Origin: Dinochytrium kinnereticum
Lineage: Eukaryota; Chytridiomycota; Chytridiomycetes; Chytridiales; Chytridiaceae
Direction of reading: 5' to 3'
DNA: 64,000 nucleotides
NCBI GenBank assembly: GCA_027604005.1
Contig: JADGJT010000001.1
Coordinates: 119,764-183,763 of the forward strand
Made by a program: the position numbers and the translations under genes. Positions 33,601-44,884 of this stretch are shown here, one piece after another. The notes beneath the pieces are model-generated. The model was not told the origin of the DNA, searched no databases, and saw nothing but the letters and a program-made list of their open reading frames with translations. How positions within the stretch are numbered: position 1 is the stretch's first letter; each line of letters starts with the position of its first letter.

Positions 33601-34660
33601 TCCTGGGTCTGGTTCGTTCTCGCTCCTCATTCTCAGCCTTCCCGTCTCCAGACCGTCTCCGCTTCCTACCCCTCGCATCAGGGTGATCATCCTCATCACC
33701 TTCACTCTCCTTCTTTGCAGCGCCATCCTCCATCGGTCCGTTCTGGTCCTGCTCAAAAGCATCCCTCATGGCATCAACAAACTCCTTTAAGGAATGCTTC
33801 CGTCTTCCAATGATCATCATCCCAGACAAATCAGCATCAGAGGCATCTGCCGCAGCCGCCGCCGCAGCAACCGCCGCAAGCACCATCACAGAGCTTGAGG
33901 ATCCCCCGCATCCTTCAATCCCTAAATCCTCTTGTCCACCACCCTCTCGTCCTTCCTTCTCCCCCGTCCTTCCTTCTGATCCCGAACATGAAGCAGTCTC
34001 ATCCCCATCTTCCACCGTTGAGACAATCTGCTCAGGCTCTGATCCCCCTCCTCCATTCTGATCAGACGATGATGGGCGCTTGTGATCCTTCAATGACTCG
34101 GGCAGTGTCTCCGAGACGTGGTGTTGCGGCTGCGGGTGTTGGGAGATAGGAGATCGTTGAACCGAAGCAGAGGGAGGCGTCAAGGACGGAGACGGAGAAA
34201 GAGGGTGATAAGGTGCACTTGGGAAGATATGAGAGTGTGAGTTGGTGAGATGGTGGTTCGCACCAGCGTGATGGTGGCGGTGATGTTGAGCGTCCTCAGA
34301 TAGATGAGACGGGGATCTAGCCTCCAACGTTGCCGTCTCTGAAGCCAAAGCAGAGTCCTCAGGATGCATCCCCTGACCGCCCAACTCCACCTTCTCCTTC
34401 AACTCCTGAAAGCCAACAGCCGCACCAGCACCCACATCCGTCTTCTTCTCCATCAAAGTGATCTCTGAACCCACAGCCTCCAACCCATCCAACTCTCCCA
34501 CCCCTTCATCCGACTCCCCACCCTCCGATCCCCTCTCATCATCCTCCGACCCATCTTCACCACCCTCCTCCAACGTGTAATGCAGTTGCGGCTTGTCCAA
34601 CACTCCTGACATGCCTTCCCCCCCATCCATCATCGGTCCAGCATGCAAAGTAGCGGCCAT
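30627..34660 (-). CDS. Sfp1/JAZF1-like C2H2 zinc finger factor with four fingers (1183 residues)
   Basis: Exons 32047-34660, 31921-31932, 31459-31851, 30920-31381, 30767-30816 and 30627-30647 total 3552 bases. The N-terminal two thirds is acidic then Ser/Arg-rich and disordered. The fingers have the Sfp1/JAZF1 pattern C-x4/5-C-x-K/R-x-Y-K/R-x3-G/A-L: CSVPWCNKSYKKLNGLINHG, CTFDGCGKRYRNSNGLAYHL, CPFVGCGRAYKNKNGLVYHL and CSVPGCKQSYKNESALVYHE. Each finger is completed by a second histidine. Finger 2 depends on the 12-base microexon; fingers 3 and 4 are each split by an intron just before the YH. The protein ends seven residues into the last exon. It is probably a nuclear DNA-binding regulator; Sfp1 controls ribosome and growth genes in yeast, but orthology is inferred only from finger pattern. 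Confidence 0.86.
31921..31932 (-). other. 12-base microexon completing zinc finger 2
   Basis: It encodes AYHL with its neighbours, preceded by ACATAG and followed by GTAAGT. Without it the first zinc-binding histidine of finger 2 is lost. Confidence 0.88.
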
Positions 34661-35609
34661 CCAGCGGTAAAGCTCCCTCTCAGGCTACCTCAAGTTCTCC
34701 CCTCAAGAAGAGAAAGAAGCCTAGAGGTCCTCGTTCTTATACAATTCCGGGCCCCTCGTCTCCCAGCAGTTCGACTATCGCTCTACTTCTTTCCCAGGAT
34801 GGATTGAAGCTTGGGCAGTTGGAGATGCCCCCGTCCGCAAGGTTTCTGCGGGTGGTGTCTGCGGGATCAAGGAGGTGAAGGCTCGATGGCGGCAATCGGT
34901 TTGAGGCCAGAGGGATCTCATGCACACGCACGGGTTGGCGAATCCTGTTTGGTGTAATCCGGGGTGGATAGGGTTAAGTGCTTTGAAAACGACGTGACAA
35001 GGGAACCAGCGCCCCCGTCGCCTCTGCCTCTGTGGTTGCGGGAAGGTCAAGCAAGGGGCGAGGATGGAGCGATGCTCTGGGGGGGTGTGGGTGTGGGTGT
35101 GGAATGGAATAATGGAAGGCAGACCTAGCGCAGTGAGAGTCGTTCGTTGGTCAAGCAGGGCTATTGTTAAAGGGGACTTGCGGTCTGAGTTGAAAAAAAA
35201 AANNNNNNNNNNGCATCGACTTCTTTGCCATTTGCTCTGGTGATCACCTGCCTCCCTGCTGGCCTGTCTGTCTGCTGCTGAGCTTTCAATCCAATCGGAG
35301 ATTTAATGCTCACCTCCTTCTTCACATCACAGACGCACTTCTTATTAGCACTGAGAGAGAGCAACATAACAACAAAAAGGAACTTGCTTCCGCCGTTTAA
35401 TCTGCACATTTCACCCCACACCCCCCACACCTCTTCCCCCCCTTCCTTCCACCCGCATCACTAACCAACAATCAAACAAAAAGGAAACAAAACTCCATAC
35501 AAAAAAAGAGAACAGGACAGCCCCTCTCCCACACAAGGACAACAAGTCAAGAGAATCAAAGTAAAGCGTCAGTCCTCCCGAAAACAAGTCACAAATGAGG
35601 GACATGAAT
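34661..35609. other. Intergenic stretch upstream of the zinc finger gene
   Basis: Promoter side of the zinc finger gene and 3' side of CCT6. It contains the assembly gap. Short open frames only; no gene supported. Confidence 0.55.
35203..35212. other. Assembly gap (10 N)
   Basis: Ten N directly after an A run. The true length is unknown; a homopolymer or low-complexity tract is a likely cause. Confidence 0.99.
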
Positions 35610-38223
35610 TTACTGGTCCATCGCACCTCCCCCCTTCAAACTCGACCTTCCAGCCCTCATCATCTCGTCAACCAAAAGGAGGTTGCTCGCAATAACGGAA
35701 CTGCACGTGAACAACGTTAGAACAGAACCCCCACACGCACAAACATTAATAAAATAACACTGAAAATAACAAGAGCAAAAGAAAGAGCGAAAAGAAAAGA
35801 AAAGAAAAGAAGAAAAAACCAACCATGAGTGAAGCAAGTGTCGGTGCACGCGGTAGTTGTCCCAGATACCCTCAGCAACAGGGTCAAGCGTCTCCCCAGT
35901 CTTAAGGTCAACGCCAACAACGTGACCCTCAGCAAACTCCTCCTGCAATGCCACAATCACATCCTGAGCGTCAAACCCACCGTTCTGCGCAAGAACCTTA
36001 GGAACAACAAGAAGAGCGTCCGCAAAGGCTTGAACACCCATCTTGGGTCGGCCCTTCACAGTGTCCTTAAACTTTGTCAAGTGCGCAGAGAGGGCAACGT
36101 TGAAAGCGCCGGCGCCGGGGATCACAAACTCGTCCTCGATCGCGTTCTTGACCGCCCTCAAACCGTCCCTAATAGCGTCGACTGTCTGGTTGATGGTGTG
36201 GGAGTTGGGGCCTGTTTCGAGAAAATTCAATGTTCACAATTAGCATGAGACAAATGAAACGAGAGCATCGTAAAAAGAAAACCAAATTTACATACCCGTC
36301 ACGAGGATGGTGACAGAGCGAGGGTTCTCAACCTGCTCGATAAAGGTGAACTTCTCCTCTCCCAGAACGTGTTCGTAGACGAGACCAGCGTGGCCGAGGA
36401 TATCAGGCTTGAGGTCATCCACAGAGTTCTGCGCGACACCACCGCAAGAAAGCTGAAGACTAAAGAGGAGGGCAAAAGATGTTCCGGAAATAAGCATACG
36501 AGACAACAAAAAACCAAATGAGAAAACGCACCGCTCCATGTTTCTTCTCTTAGCACGTCGAAGAGCAAGAATATTATGCTTGGCAAGCATGTCCAAGCTA
36601 AGGGGGTCAATACCCTTCTGGTTGATAATGACGAATCCCTTCTTGTTGTCCGCGCAAACGTGCTTCTTGAGCTCAATGATCTTGGCAATACGGGCGTCAA
36701 CGAACCTACGCTCAGACTCCACAAGCTTCTCACGCTGCTCAGCAGAGCTGTAGAAGAAGCCAGAGTTGATCTCACTGGAGCGAAAAAGAGTTCGAATAAT
36801 CAGCAAAAGCCAATCTAACCGACAAAAACCAACAAAATGAAACAAAAAACAAGAACCACCATCAGAAACACCCCGTCCTCACCTCTTCTCATACTCAAGC
36901 GACACGTTCAAAGTCAAGACAAAGGCATCCTCCACCCTCTTAGGCATATCCGGATGCCTCGCACCGTGATCCATAACCAATCCCTTGACAAGCCTAGTGT
37001 CCGTGTCGTTCTTGTGCATCATCCTCATAATCTCAACCATGTGAAGATCCACAGGCTCATCTGGCCTCCTGATAGCCATGACAGCGTCAACAACAGCAGC
37101 GGTGATCGCATCAGCAAGGTCAATTCGGACCTTGGTGCGAAGCGACGTCCGGGCAACGTTCATGAGGAAATCACGGTCGATGGGGCGCTTCACCTTGAAG
37201 GTCTCGAGGTACTATTACAATCAAAAAATAAAAAAAAATACAACGGCCGACATCATTTTTCAAACATTAGTTAAAGGAAATCTGATGCGAACCAATACAT
37301 ACCGTAAGTGCCTCCTTCTTGGCAATCTCGAACCCCTCAGTGATGATCCGGGGGTGAAGACCCTCCGAGATGAACCTCTCGGCTTGCTTCAACAGCTCAC
37401 CAATGAGGATAACGTTCGAGGTGGTTCCGTCGCCAGTGACCTCATCCTGCGCAGTCGCAGCCCTGGCAATCATGGCGGCGGTGGGGTTTTGGATTTGCTG
37501 TTTTCAATAAAGGGTTCGTGACGGAAGATGATTGACGAGAGAATTCAAAAGTGTTGAGAACAATGTTAGTTTTCGTGTGGCTTCCTCAAGCATGAAGCAA
37601 AAAAAGCTGCAATCCTCCAGAAGATGTTGAGTCGCCGACGCATGGACAAAAAGAAGATAACAAGCAGATGAACGCCACTCCGAAAACAATAACCAAGGAA
37701 AAAAAGAAGAAGAAGAAAAAAAAAAACCGTGTCCGAAGGTTCCGGCTTAGCAATAACATACCATCTCGTTCAAAAGAACCTTTCCGTCCTTTGTCAGCTT
37801 AATGTCACCAGCTCCACCGACCAACCTGTAAGTATCAAAAAAAAAGAAGAACAAGAGAAAAGGCATTTAGAACACGGCCCAAAAAGAGAATGCCCGCGGT
37901 AACTTCCAAGCACCAACTCATCCCCACAATGAAAGACCGCCACCCCCTCTCAGAAGTCCATCAACCCTCCCCAATTCACCCGACAAGCATCGAAAGAGCA
38001 TCCACCATCCCACCCCCACCGCTCATCCATCCTCTCGTCGCCAGCGAGGCAAGCATGCGCACAGCCTTGTGGACACTCACATCTTGAGCGTGCCCTTTGG
38101 CCCGAGGTTTGACTTGAGGACGTCCTGAAGCCCGAGCGCAGCGTTGATGTTTAGCTGAAGCGCCTGGCCACGGCGCGCAACGTCCGCCTTTGGGTTTGCG
38201 AGTTGGACGGCAGCTGAGGACAT
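35610..38223 (-). CDS. CCT6: CCT6, zeta subunit of the TRiC/CCT chaperonin
   Basis: First exons are 38081-38223, 37762-37825, 37303-37497, 36883-37211 and 36532-36774, followed by further exons to the stop at 35610. Key motifs are [30 protein letters not shown] and [18 protein letters not shown] (ATP site). Further on are [53 protein letters not shown] and, near the end, [13 protein letters not shown] followed by [14 protein letters not shown]. These match zeta rather than other CCT subunits. The complex folds tubulin and actin in the cytosol. The gene is divergent from the glycosyltransferase-like gene, with 555 bases between starts. Confidence 0.98.
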
Positions 38224-38778
38224 GATGTGTGCGGAGAGAGGGGGTGAGGGGGGAGGGGTTGGATGGTTGGTTGGTTGGTTGGTTGGTTGGTGTGTGGGAG
38301 GAGGTGATTTTTTTCTTTCTCCCAATAATTTTATTCGAAATTCTTCAAAAATTGTTCACCCCCTGCGCTGTTCACAAAAAAATAAATTCCGTTCCTGCCT
38401 GCAACCAACCAACCCACACAAGCTCCGCTTTGACGCTCACCATTGTTGCTGTTATTATTATTATTATAAGCAGTGCTGGTGCTGCTGCTGTCATTACTCG
38501 CTTGCTGCTTGACGTTAAAACAGCTGGAGGCAGCCACGCAGATCACGCACCTGGCTGGTGGACGCGGCATAAGGTGCTGTCATTCGGCAATGTACGCAGT
38601 GCTGGCTGATGAACCAAACTGCTGCTGCTGCTGCTGCTGCTCGTTGGTTAGTCCTTAAAGAAGCAGATAGGCAGCTGGCAACTCATCCAACCCCCCATGC
38701 GCGGCGGCGGCGAGGGGATGTTCCATACAAGAACACGAAAAAATAATCATCTGGCCCAAAAAGAACAAAGAATGCGAG
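38224..38778. promoter_or_regulatory. Divergent intergenic region CCT6 / glycosyltransferase-like gene
   Basis: Contains a (GGTT)n run at 38265-38291 close to the CCT6 start, an ATT run near 38453-38467 and (CTG)n at 38622-38641. Both promoters must lie here; no individual site is identifiable. Confidence 0.55.
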
Positions 38779-39884
38779 ATGACGCCCAGACCAAGAAAGG
38801 TCCTCCTGGCAGCCATCTCCCTGCTCGCGTTATGGGGCATCTCGCTCCTTCTCCTCAGCCATCGTCATGGCCCATCCCTTCTTGTTGTGAAGGTGAACAG
38901 CCCCTCCATCCAAAATATATTTTCACAGCTGACAAGGACAGGTCGCTCACCTTTTCACCTTAGGATGACCATCAACCACCGCGCAACAATGCCATCCACC
39001 CCGATGCCCGTCAGAACAGGTCCATCCATCTCTTAGGCCAATGGTACTGGCCCAGCCGTCCACACAGAGTCAGAGAGCTCGTTCGAGTCCTCGCAAAGAA
39101 CCTCAACAACACCCACATCAATTTCATCCATCTCCTCCAACCCACCCCGGATCCCTCAAAAGCAGTCCCAGACCCCATCTCCCACCTCCACGATCGTCTC
39201 AAATCCATCGACCCCTACTTCCCATCACAAGCTTTCAACCAAAAGCTCCGCATCACCCACACGACTCACAACGGTCGTCTTCTAGCCTCAGAGGCATTCA
39301 CCCACGCCTCAACCCATCTCCGCAGTCAGATCGCAATCTTATCAAACCAGGATATCTACTTTGACGACTCACTCTCCCTTCTTCATTCACATCCAGACTC
39401 GGACCTGTCCTCTTACGTCTCCTACTTTCTCTCGCGGTACGAGGAATCGCCCAGAGCTGAAAAGAGGTCTACCATTGGCACTCAGTGTGGACCGAGGTTT
39501 GTGGGTTCCCATGATGCGATCGTGTTCGTTCCTCCACTCCCAGTGCCTTTGATCAAGAGGTGTGAGTTTGAGTTGGGGTCTTGGGGCATTGAGGCAAGGT
39601 TGCTGTGGGAGTTTGAGCAGTTTGGCATCACTGGAAGGAACCCGTGCGAGGATTTGAAGATTTGGCATGTTCATTTAGGGGGGATCAAAGATCTGGAGGT
39701 TGCTGCATCGACGGGTGGGGAAGCGAACACTGGATCAGTCGGGGAGACGCAGGGGTCTTTGGAGAAGCCTCGTGTCATGCCAGAGGTCAATGTGAAAGGG
39801 AAGAGCTCCATCGCATTTCCGGACAGGCTAACGACAAAGTTCAAGAAAGTCATGGACGAGCTGTGGGGCCAAGGCATTTCGTAG
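38779..39884 (+). CDS. Type II membrane glycosyltransferase-like protein
   Basis: Exons 38779-38892 and 38964-39884 give 344 residues. The N-terminus (RPRKVLLAAISLLALWGISL) is a short basic tail plus one transmembrane anchor, as in Golgi enzymes. The lumenal part includes SIHLLGQWYWPS, RVRELVRVLAKNLNNTHINF and SNQDIYFDDSLSLL, where FDD may be a DxD-like metal site. Near the C-terminus come GSHDAIVFVPPLP, CEFELGSWGIEARLLWEF and NPCEDLKIWHVH. The last blocks resemble a poorly characterised glycosyltransferase-like family that has SQDxWIF, LGxPGCDNR and NPxxxIxxxHxH patterns. Substrate is unknown. The reading depends on one intron spliced in phase 0; without it the anchor is out of frame with the body. 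Confidence 0.6.
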
Positions 39885-40428
39885 AAACCCGGTCTTTACA
39901 GGGAAAGAAATAACTCAAGGGCCAACCGCTACATGAGGAAAAAGACTATTTGCTCTCCATAGACAAACAGAAGGGAAGGGCACGCGTGTCAAAAAGATCT
40001 TCACATGAGATGAATGAGCAACTTTTGTTCAAATATAGCAGAACATATTTGGGGTGGTCCACAACTTCTAGAGAAAAAAAGTAAAGATCTCATCCGTTTC
40101 CGTGAGCAGGAGATAAAATAAAAAGAAAAAAAATAAACGGGGAAACGAAAAGGCGAAATCTGCGAAAAAAAAAGGGGGGGGGGCAAGAAAGCTGACAAAA
40201 ATATATAGGGGGTTAAAGAAGGCAAAATAGTGCAACGGGGCGAAAAGAAGAGAAGATCAGTTTGGGGACACATCCCGAAGGAAAAGGCACTAAAGCAACA
40301 CAAATCCCGGAAAATACGAACCCCCACTTCACTTTAAAATTCCTTTCCCCCTTTCCACGCCACCAACCTCTGCTAACAACCGAATTCCCCTGCCGACGAA
40401 ATGCAAGGAGTAGACAAAGGGAGAGAGT
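39885..40428. other. Convergent 3' intergenic region
   Basis: 3' flanks of the glycosyltransferase-like gene (+) and the SPFH gene (-). A-rich, with a G-run near 40173-40182. No gene seen. Confidence 0.6.
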
Positions 40429-42011
40429 TTAGTGACCAGCAGCGATGGCCTTGTCGCCAGTCGGAACGTCAGCGGTGAGACGGGGAACCTAATAAAGATA
40501 TTAGCAAAACGACCAAGATAGGTCAAAGGGGTAGCAAACGCTCAGAATACTATCATACCTCATTGAAGTGGTGGTAGTCCGGAGGGGAGGGGACGGCCCA
40601 CTCAAGGGTGACAGTGGCGGGGGTAACAACCTCCTTTTCGTTTCCAAACTTGCGCTTCTGGAAGAAAGGAGGGGTGATAACATCCGCCCAGTAGTCGTTG
40701 GCCAGGTTGTGGCCAGCCTGCTCGGGGAGGAGGAGGGGGGGGTCAAGGGCACGGAGCTTGTCGGGGAGGTTAAGGGCCGAGGAGAAGGCACCACCTGAGA
40801 AACCGTCAAGATGAGTGACAAGTTACTTACGCGTGTATAAAGTCAATGGCACGGAATATGAAGGAAAGAACACATACGGATCTCAACGGCAGCAATCTCA
40901 AGACCGAAATCGTCAGACTTGGCCTTCAAGGTCGCGGAAATCTTATCCGACAGAGTCTTGGCGGCTCCCTCAGAGAGAATGCCAGCCTCGCCAACAGACA
41001 CCTGAGCAATCTCCTGCTCGAGGAGGCGCTTCACGATCTTGGCGGCAGCCCTCTCAGAATCAGCCTGGTTGGACTCGGGGTCCACATAGCAAGCCGACTA
41101 AACCATGCATCACCGTTAGAAAGAGGTGCCCAGGAAAACCAAAGCAGATGATTGATTACCTTGATGTAGTCAGTGACGTTCAAGTAGACGACAGCGTAGG
41201 CGTTGACCGAGGCTCCATCTGCATAGGCATGAACAAAGAGAGAAACGCACGGACATGTTAAAAGATGACATCCCCTCTTCTAATCCTTTTGTGATGGTGG
41301 GAGCATTTAAGATGGTAACCATACCGGCAGACTTGACGGTGGGGGAAACAATGCCCATAGAGATGGTGTTGGTGTTCTTGATGGCCTTGACCTTGTCGAC
41401 AAAAGGGAGGAGGATGTGGGATCCCTCGGTCAGAAGGCGGGTAGATGACCCACGCTCAATAACCCAGACCTCGCCATATGGGACGCGCGAGTATCCCTGC
41501 AGAGAGCAACGAGGCGATGAGTATTCACAAGCGACCACATCAAGGTGAGCAATGGGAACAGAAAAAATTTCCAGTGACGCTGGCGGTGAGTGAAGGTCTG
41601 GTTGGGTCTGTGGTTAACAAGACGTACCCCAAGAGTCGGCTTGACGGCCAAGAAGGCGTCCGAGGTGGTCCAAAAGTCCCACTTCTTCTCGAGAGGGGCG
41701 AGCTCGCGGACCTGCTCCACAGGCACACCGTTCTCAAAGGGGGTGACGGCAAGGTGGGCGTAGGGGACGGTGAGGGAGTGGGAGGCAGCCGCAGGCACGA
41801 CGAGCCTTGCCGAGTTCTGCATAGAATAAATGGTGATTCCCAAGCAAGGGGAGGGGAGGGGAGGCTGTGTCAGTTGAAGGCGGCGTGCACATTCCCATGG
41901 TGTCGATCACAGCAAGAAGCAGGCAGCAAGTACCTGGACAACGGCAGTCCTGCAGGCAACGGAGCGCAGGGCGGCGGAGGACGAGCGCAGCAGGGCGGGG
42001 GCAGCGATCAT
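40429..42011 (-). CDS. Mitochondrial SPFH (stomatin/prohibitin) domain protein with an unusual C-terminus
   Basis: Exons 41934-42011, 41628-41816, 41325-41496, 41160-41218, 40878-41097, 40559-40794 and 40429-40488 give 337 residues. The N-terminus MIAAPALLRSSSAALRSVAC is Arg/Ser/Ala-rich without acidic residues, a good mitochondrial presequence. The SPFH domain starts near residue 90 (GYSRVPYGEVWVIERG, ILLPFVDKVKAIKNTNT) and continues through DGASVNAYAVVYLNVTDYIK, ADSERAAAKIVKRLLEQEIA and FGLEIAAVEIR. Instead of the usual long coiled coil it ends with a compact region, DYWADVITPPFFQKRKFG and LEWAVPSPPDYHHFNEVPRL. The neighbouring gene is SLP2, another SPFH protein in the same orientation, but the two are too diverged to be a recent duplicate. 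Confidence 0.82.
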
Positions 42012-42288
42012 TGTTGCGTCTGTGGAGTGAGCGAGCGGTGGTGGAGGGTGTGGTGGTGGTGGTGGTGGTGAGGAGGGAGGTGACGGCAGCAGTTGCGTGT
42101 TGGGGTGTTGGTTGGTTGCTTGCCCTTGCTAGCTTGCGTTGCGTGGGAGGTTGGGTTGAACAAGGCAGAAAAAAAAGAAAAAAAAGAAGGAAAAAAAGAG
42201 ATTTTTTCTTTGAGAAACTTGCAGCTTTCCCTGGGAGTCGCTTTTTTTTTTCTTTTGTTATTTATTAATTTGTTATTAATAAATTAAT

Positions 42289-42326
<38 letters not shown>

Positions 42327-42491
42327 TTCTGCTTTTCCTTTCTTTCTTTCTTTCTTTCTTTCCCACAGACAGACAATAATAATCTTATTTTATTTTATTA
42401 TTGATTTTCTCAGTCTGACTCATGTCCACCCAAACACTCATCTGCTGCTGCTGATTTTCCCACCACCACCACCACCACCACCAACCAGGCA
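42012..42491. other. Intergenic stretch with microsatellites
   Basis: Separates the SPFH gene start from the SLP2 stop. It includes (AAT)12 at 42291-42326, (TTTC)n at 42338-42362, and a GTG-rich run near 42039-42075. No gene supported. Confidence 0.7.
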
Positions 42492-44561
42492 CTAATCCTC
42501 CTGCCCCTGCTGCTGCCCCTGCTGCCTCCCCTGCTGCTGCTGCTGCTGCTGCTGCTGCTTCTGCTGCTGCCCGTCCACCCTCCGCACCGATTCAAACACC
42601 GTCAGCAGCTGCGTCACCATCCCCGCCCTGCATCGCATCGCATCGCATCGCAATCGAGTTAGAGGAATCAATTCACAACCAGATGCACTTACGCGTCTGA
42701 AACATTGCTGGGAACAACAACCGTCGTGCCCTTCTTCGCGAGCTCTCCAAACGCTCCAATGTACTTCTCGGCAACTGTGAGCGCGATCGAGTCTTGGCCC
42801 GCGCTGCCGCTCTTCTTGATGGCCTCACTGACGCGATCAATGGCCAGCGCTGTCGCCTCAGCCTTCAGCTGGATCGACCGGTTCTCACCTGTTATTTGAA
42901 GTGTTTAGACGTGTGTTCTAAATACGTCGCCCTTTGAGAAATTGTAAGAGTTTGTCCCTTGCCTTCGGCTTGATTGATCTGCTGGGCTTTGACGGCCTCC
43001 GATTCGAGGATAAGAGACTGCTTCTTTCCTTCAGCCACGTTAATGGCGGATTGCCTAAATTATAATATTTTTTTGGGGGGGTTTGTTTTGCAGATTATAT
43101 CAGAAATGGTAGTCAAAGAAAGACGGGGATGAACACTTTAGAAACCTCACCTGGCTCCCTCAGACTCGAGAATCTCTGCACGCTTTTTCCTTTCAGCACT
43201 GACCTGCTGGTGCATAGCTGCAACAACATTGTCAGGAGGATGAATGTCCCTAATCTCGTATCTTTAAAAAAGAAGAGAAAAAATCACATTAACAAGAGCC
43301 CTTGCATTTCTGTCTTCTCTTTGGTCGTAATCACACACACAATAAAAAAATAAAAAATAAAAAAACACGATTTTGCGCGAACAACAAAGAAAAAGAAAGA
43401 GAACCAAGAGAAGGAAAAAAAAAAACCCCCCTACCGAAGACACTTGAGACCCCAGTCCAAGGCAGCAGCGTTGATAGCATTAACAATGTTGTTATTCAGT
43501 TGCGTCCTCTCCGCAAGCGTCCGATCCAATGTCAACTGTCCTATTTCGGCTCTCTGCAGTGGCAACAGTCAGATCGGGACATGACATAACAAGTCGATAC
43601 GCACCATCGTCGTCTGTGCTAATTGGGTTACGGCGAATTCCGGGTCCTGGACTCCGTAAGATGCCTTGTTGACAAGATTGATGAGAAAAATAAAAGGGAA
43701 AAGTTGTGTAAATGGCTAGCATTGGGCAGCGGCAAAAGAATAAAGAAAAAGAAAAAGAAAAAGAAGCAATGAATAAAAAATCACCTTATAAGGGTCTTCA
43801 ATTCGGTAATAAAGAACTCCATCAATCTCCAAGGTGACGTTGTCTGCATGAAAACACTTTAGAAATTCAGAGTAAAACCTTGGTTTCTTTACCTTGAGTA
43901 ATGGCACTTTGTGTTGGAATCTCCACTGTGTTTTCCTTGAGAGATTGAACGTACTTGATCTTGTCGATAATCGGCACAAGGAAGGACAGACCCTAAAAAA
44001 ATAAAAAGTAAAAGATGCCAAGTTTAATCGATCCAGATCCAAAGATAAATGCAACAGCAGACGCAAAACAACATGGCAAAAACTCAATCCTATAAACAGG
44101 AAAAACACCAACTTACAGGCTCCAAGATACGATCAAACTTTCCAAACCGCTGCAAAGTTCACGACAACGGAAAAACGAATCAGCATAAAGTCAACCAAAA
44201 CACATGCAGCAATCACCTCAACAACATAAACCGAGGCCTGCGGGACGAACAATATGATCTAAAGAGCCAACAAAAAAAAAAAAAACACATCAAAAAAAAA
44301 ACAAGAAGCATCATCAGCTCATCATATTCCCCGCGATACCCATCGAAAAGATCTTCCCACTCATACCGTATTCGCCGGTGGATTCCTCGATGACCGTCCA
44401 AGAAAGGATCGAGGAGGCGACCCCCACCCTCCCTGGTAACCTCCACTCTGATAAAATCTTGAGGATGCAGGTGCCAGGATTCCTTGGTGTGATGCGGTGA
44501 GACGGAGAGGGAGTTGGGCCAGCAGGCCACTGCGGCGGCAGAGTCTTGCGAGCGAGTGCAT
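42492..44561 (-). CDS. SLP2: Stomatin-like protein 2 (mitochondrial SPFH) with polyglutamine tail
   Basis: First exon 44367-44561; many short exons follow to the stop at 42492. The N-terminus ([20 protein letters not shown]) is a mitochondrial presequence. The SPFH body reads [80 protein letters not shown] and [15 protein letters not shown] coiled coil follows ([20 protein letters not shown]), then [14 protein letters not shown]. These are SLP2 hallmarks. The last exon, after [16 protein letters not shown], is a Gln-rich tail of about 27 residues made of CAG codons. SLP2 scaffolds cardiolipin-rich inner-membrane domains and the PARL/YME1L protease complex. Confidence 0.92.
42502..42570 (-). 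repeat. CAG repeat coding for the polyglutamine tail of SLP2
   Basis: CTG on + is CAG on the coding strand. The longest pure run is nine codons, interrupted by AAG, AGG and GGG codons. Confidence 0.9.
42631..42656. repeat. Pentanucleotide (CATCG)n at the last SLP2 3' splice site
   Basis: Four CATCG units and one variant lie immediately upstream of the acceptor of the final SLP2 exon, where a polypyrimidine tract is usually found. Confidence 0.85.
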
Positions 44562-44884
44562 GGTTTGGGTGTGTTCCGAGAAATAGGGATATGTGAAAGT
44601 GGAGGGACAATTCTGGATATCCGATTTGAATGTTTCTTTTTGCCTGACGACGTGGCAGGAAATAATAATAATTGGAGAAGCTGGGACGACCCGAAAAAAA
44701 AAGTAGGGAACCAAACAAAAGGGAAAGCTGTAGTTTACAGAGTTTACATCAAGTGGTGTTATGGCCGCCGCCATCCGCAGAAGACAGCAGCCAGATAAAA
44801 GCTTCATAGTCACATTGACCAGAAAAGAAAAAAAAAGGAGGAAGCAAAAAAAAAAAGAGAAAAGAACATGAGACCAAAAGCCAG
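44562..44884. other. Intergenic stretch SLP2 upstream / ARO1 3' side
   Basis: 323 bases between two head-to-tail genes. A-rich near 44821-44870. No gene seen. Confidence 0.6.

Noticed and set aside
38265..38291. Telomere-like or CRISPR-like repeat
   Set aside because: It is a GGTT microsatellite without spacers and in the interior of a gene-dense region.
42291..42362. Possible centromeric or replication-origin AT tract
   Set aside because: It is simply an (AAT)n microsatellite next to a (TTTC)n run; nothing else supports an origin.
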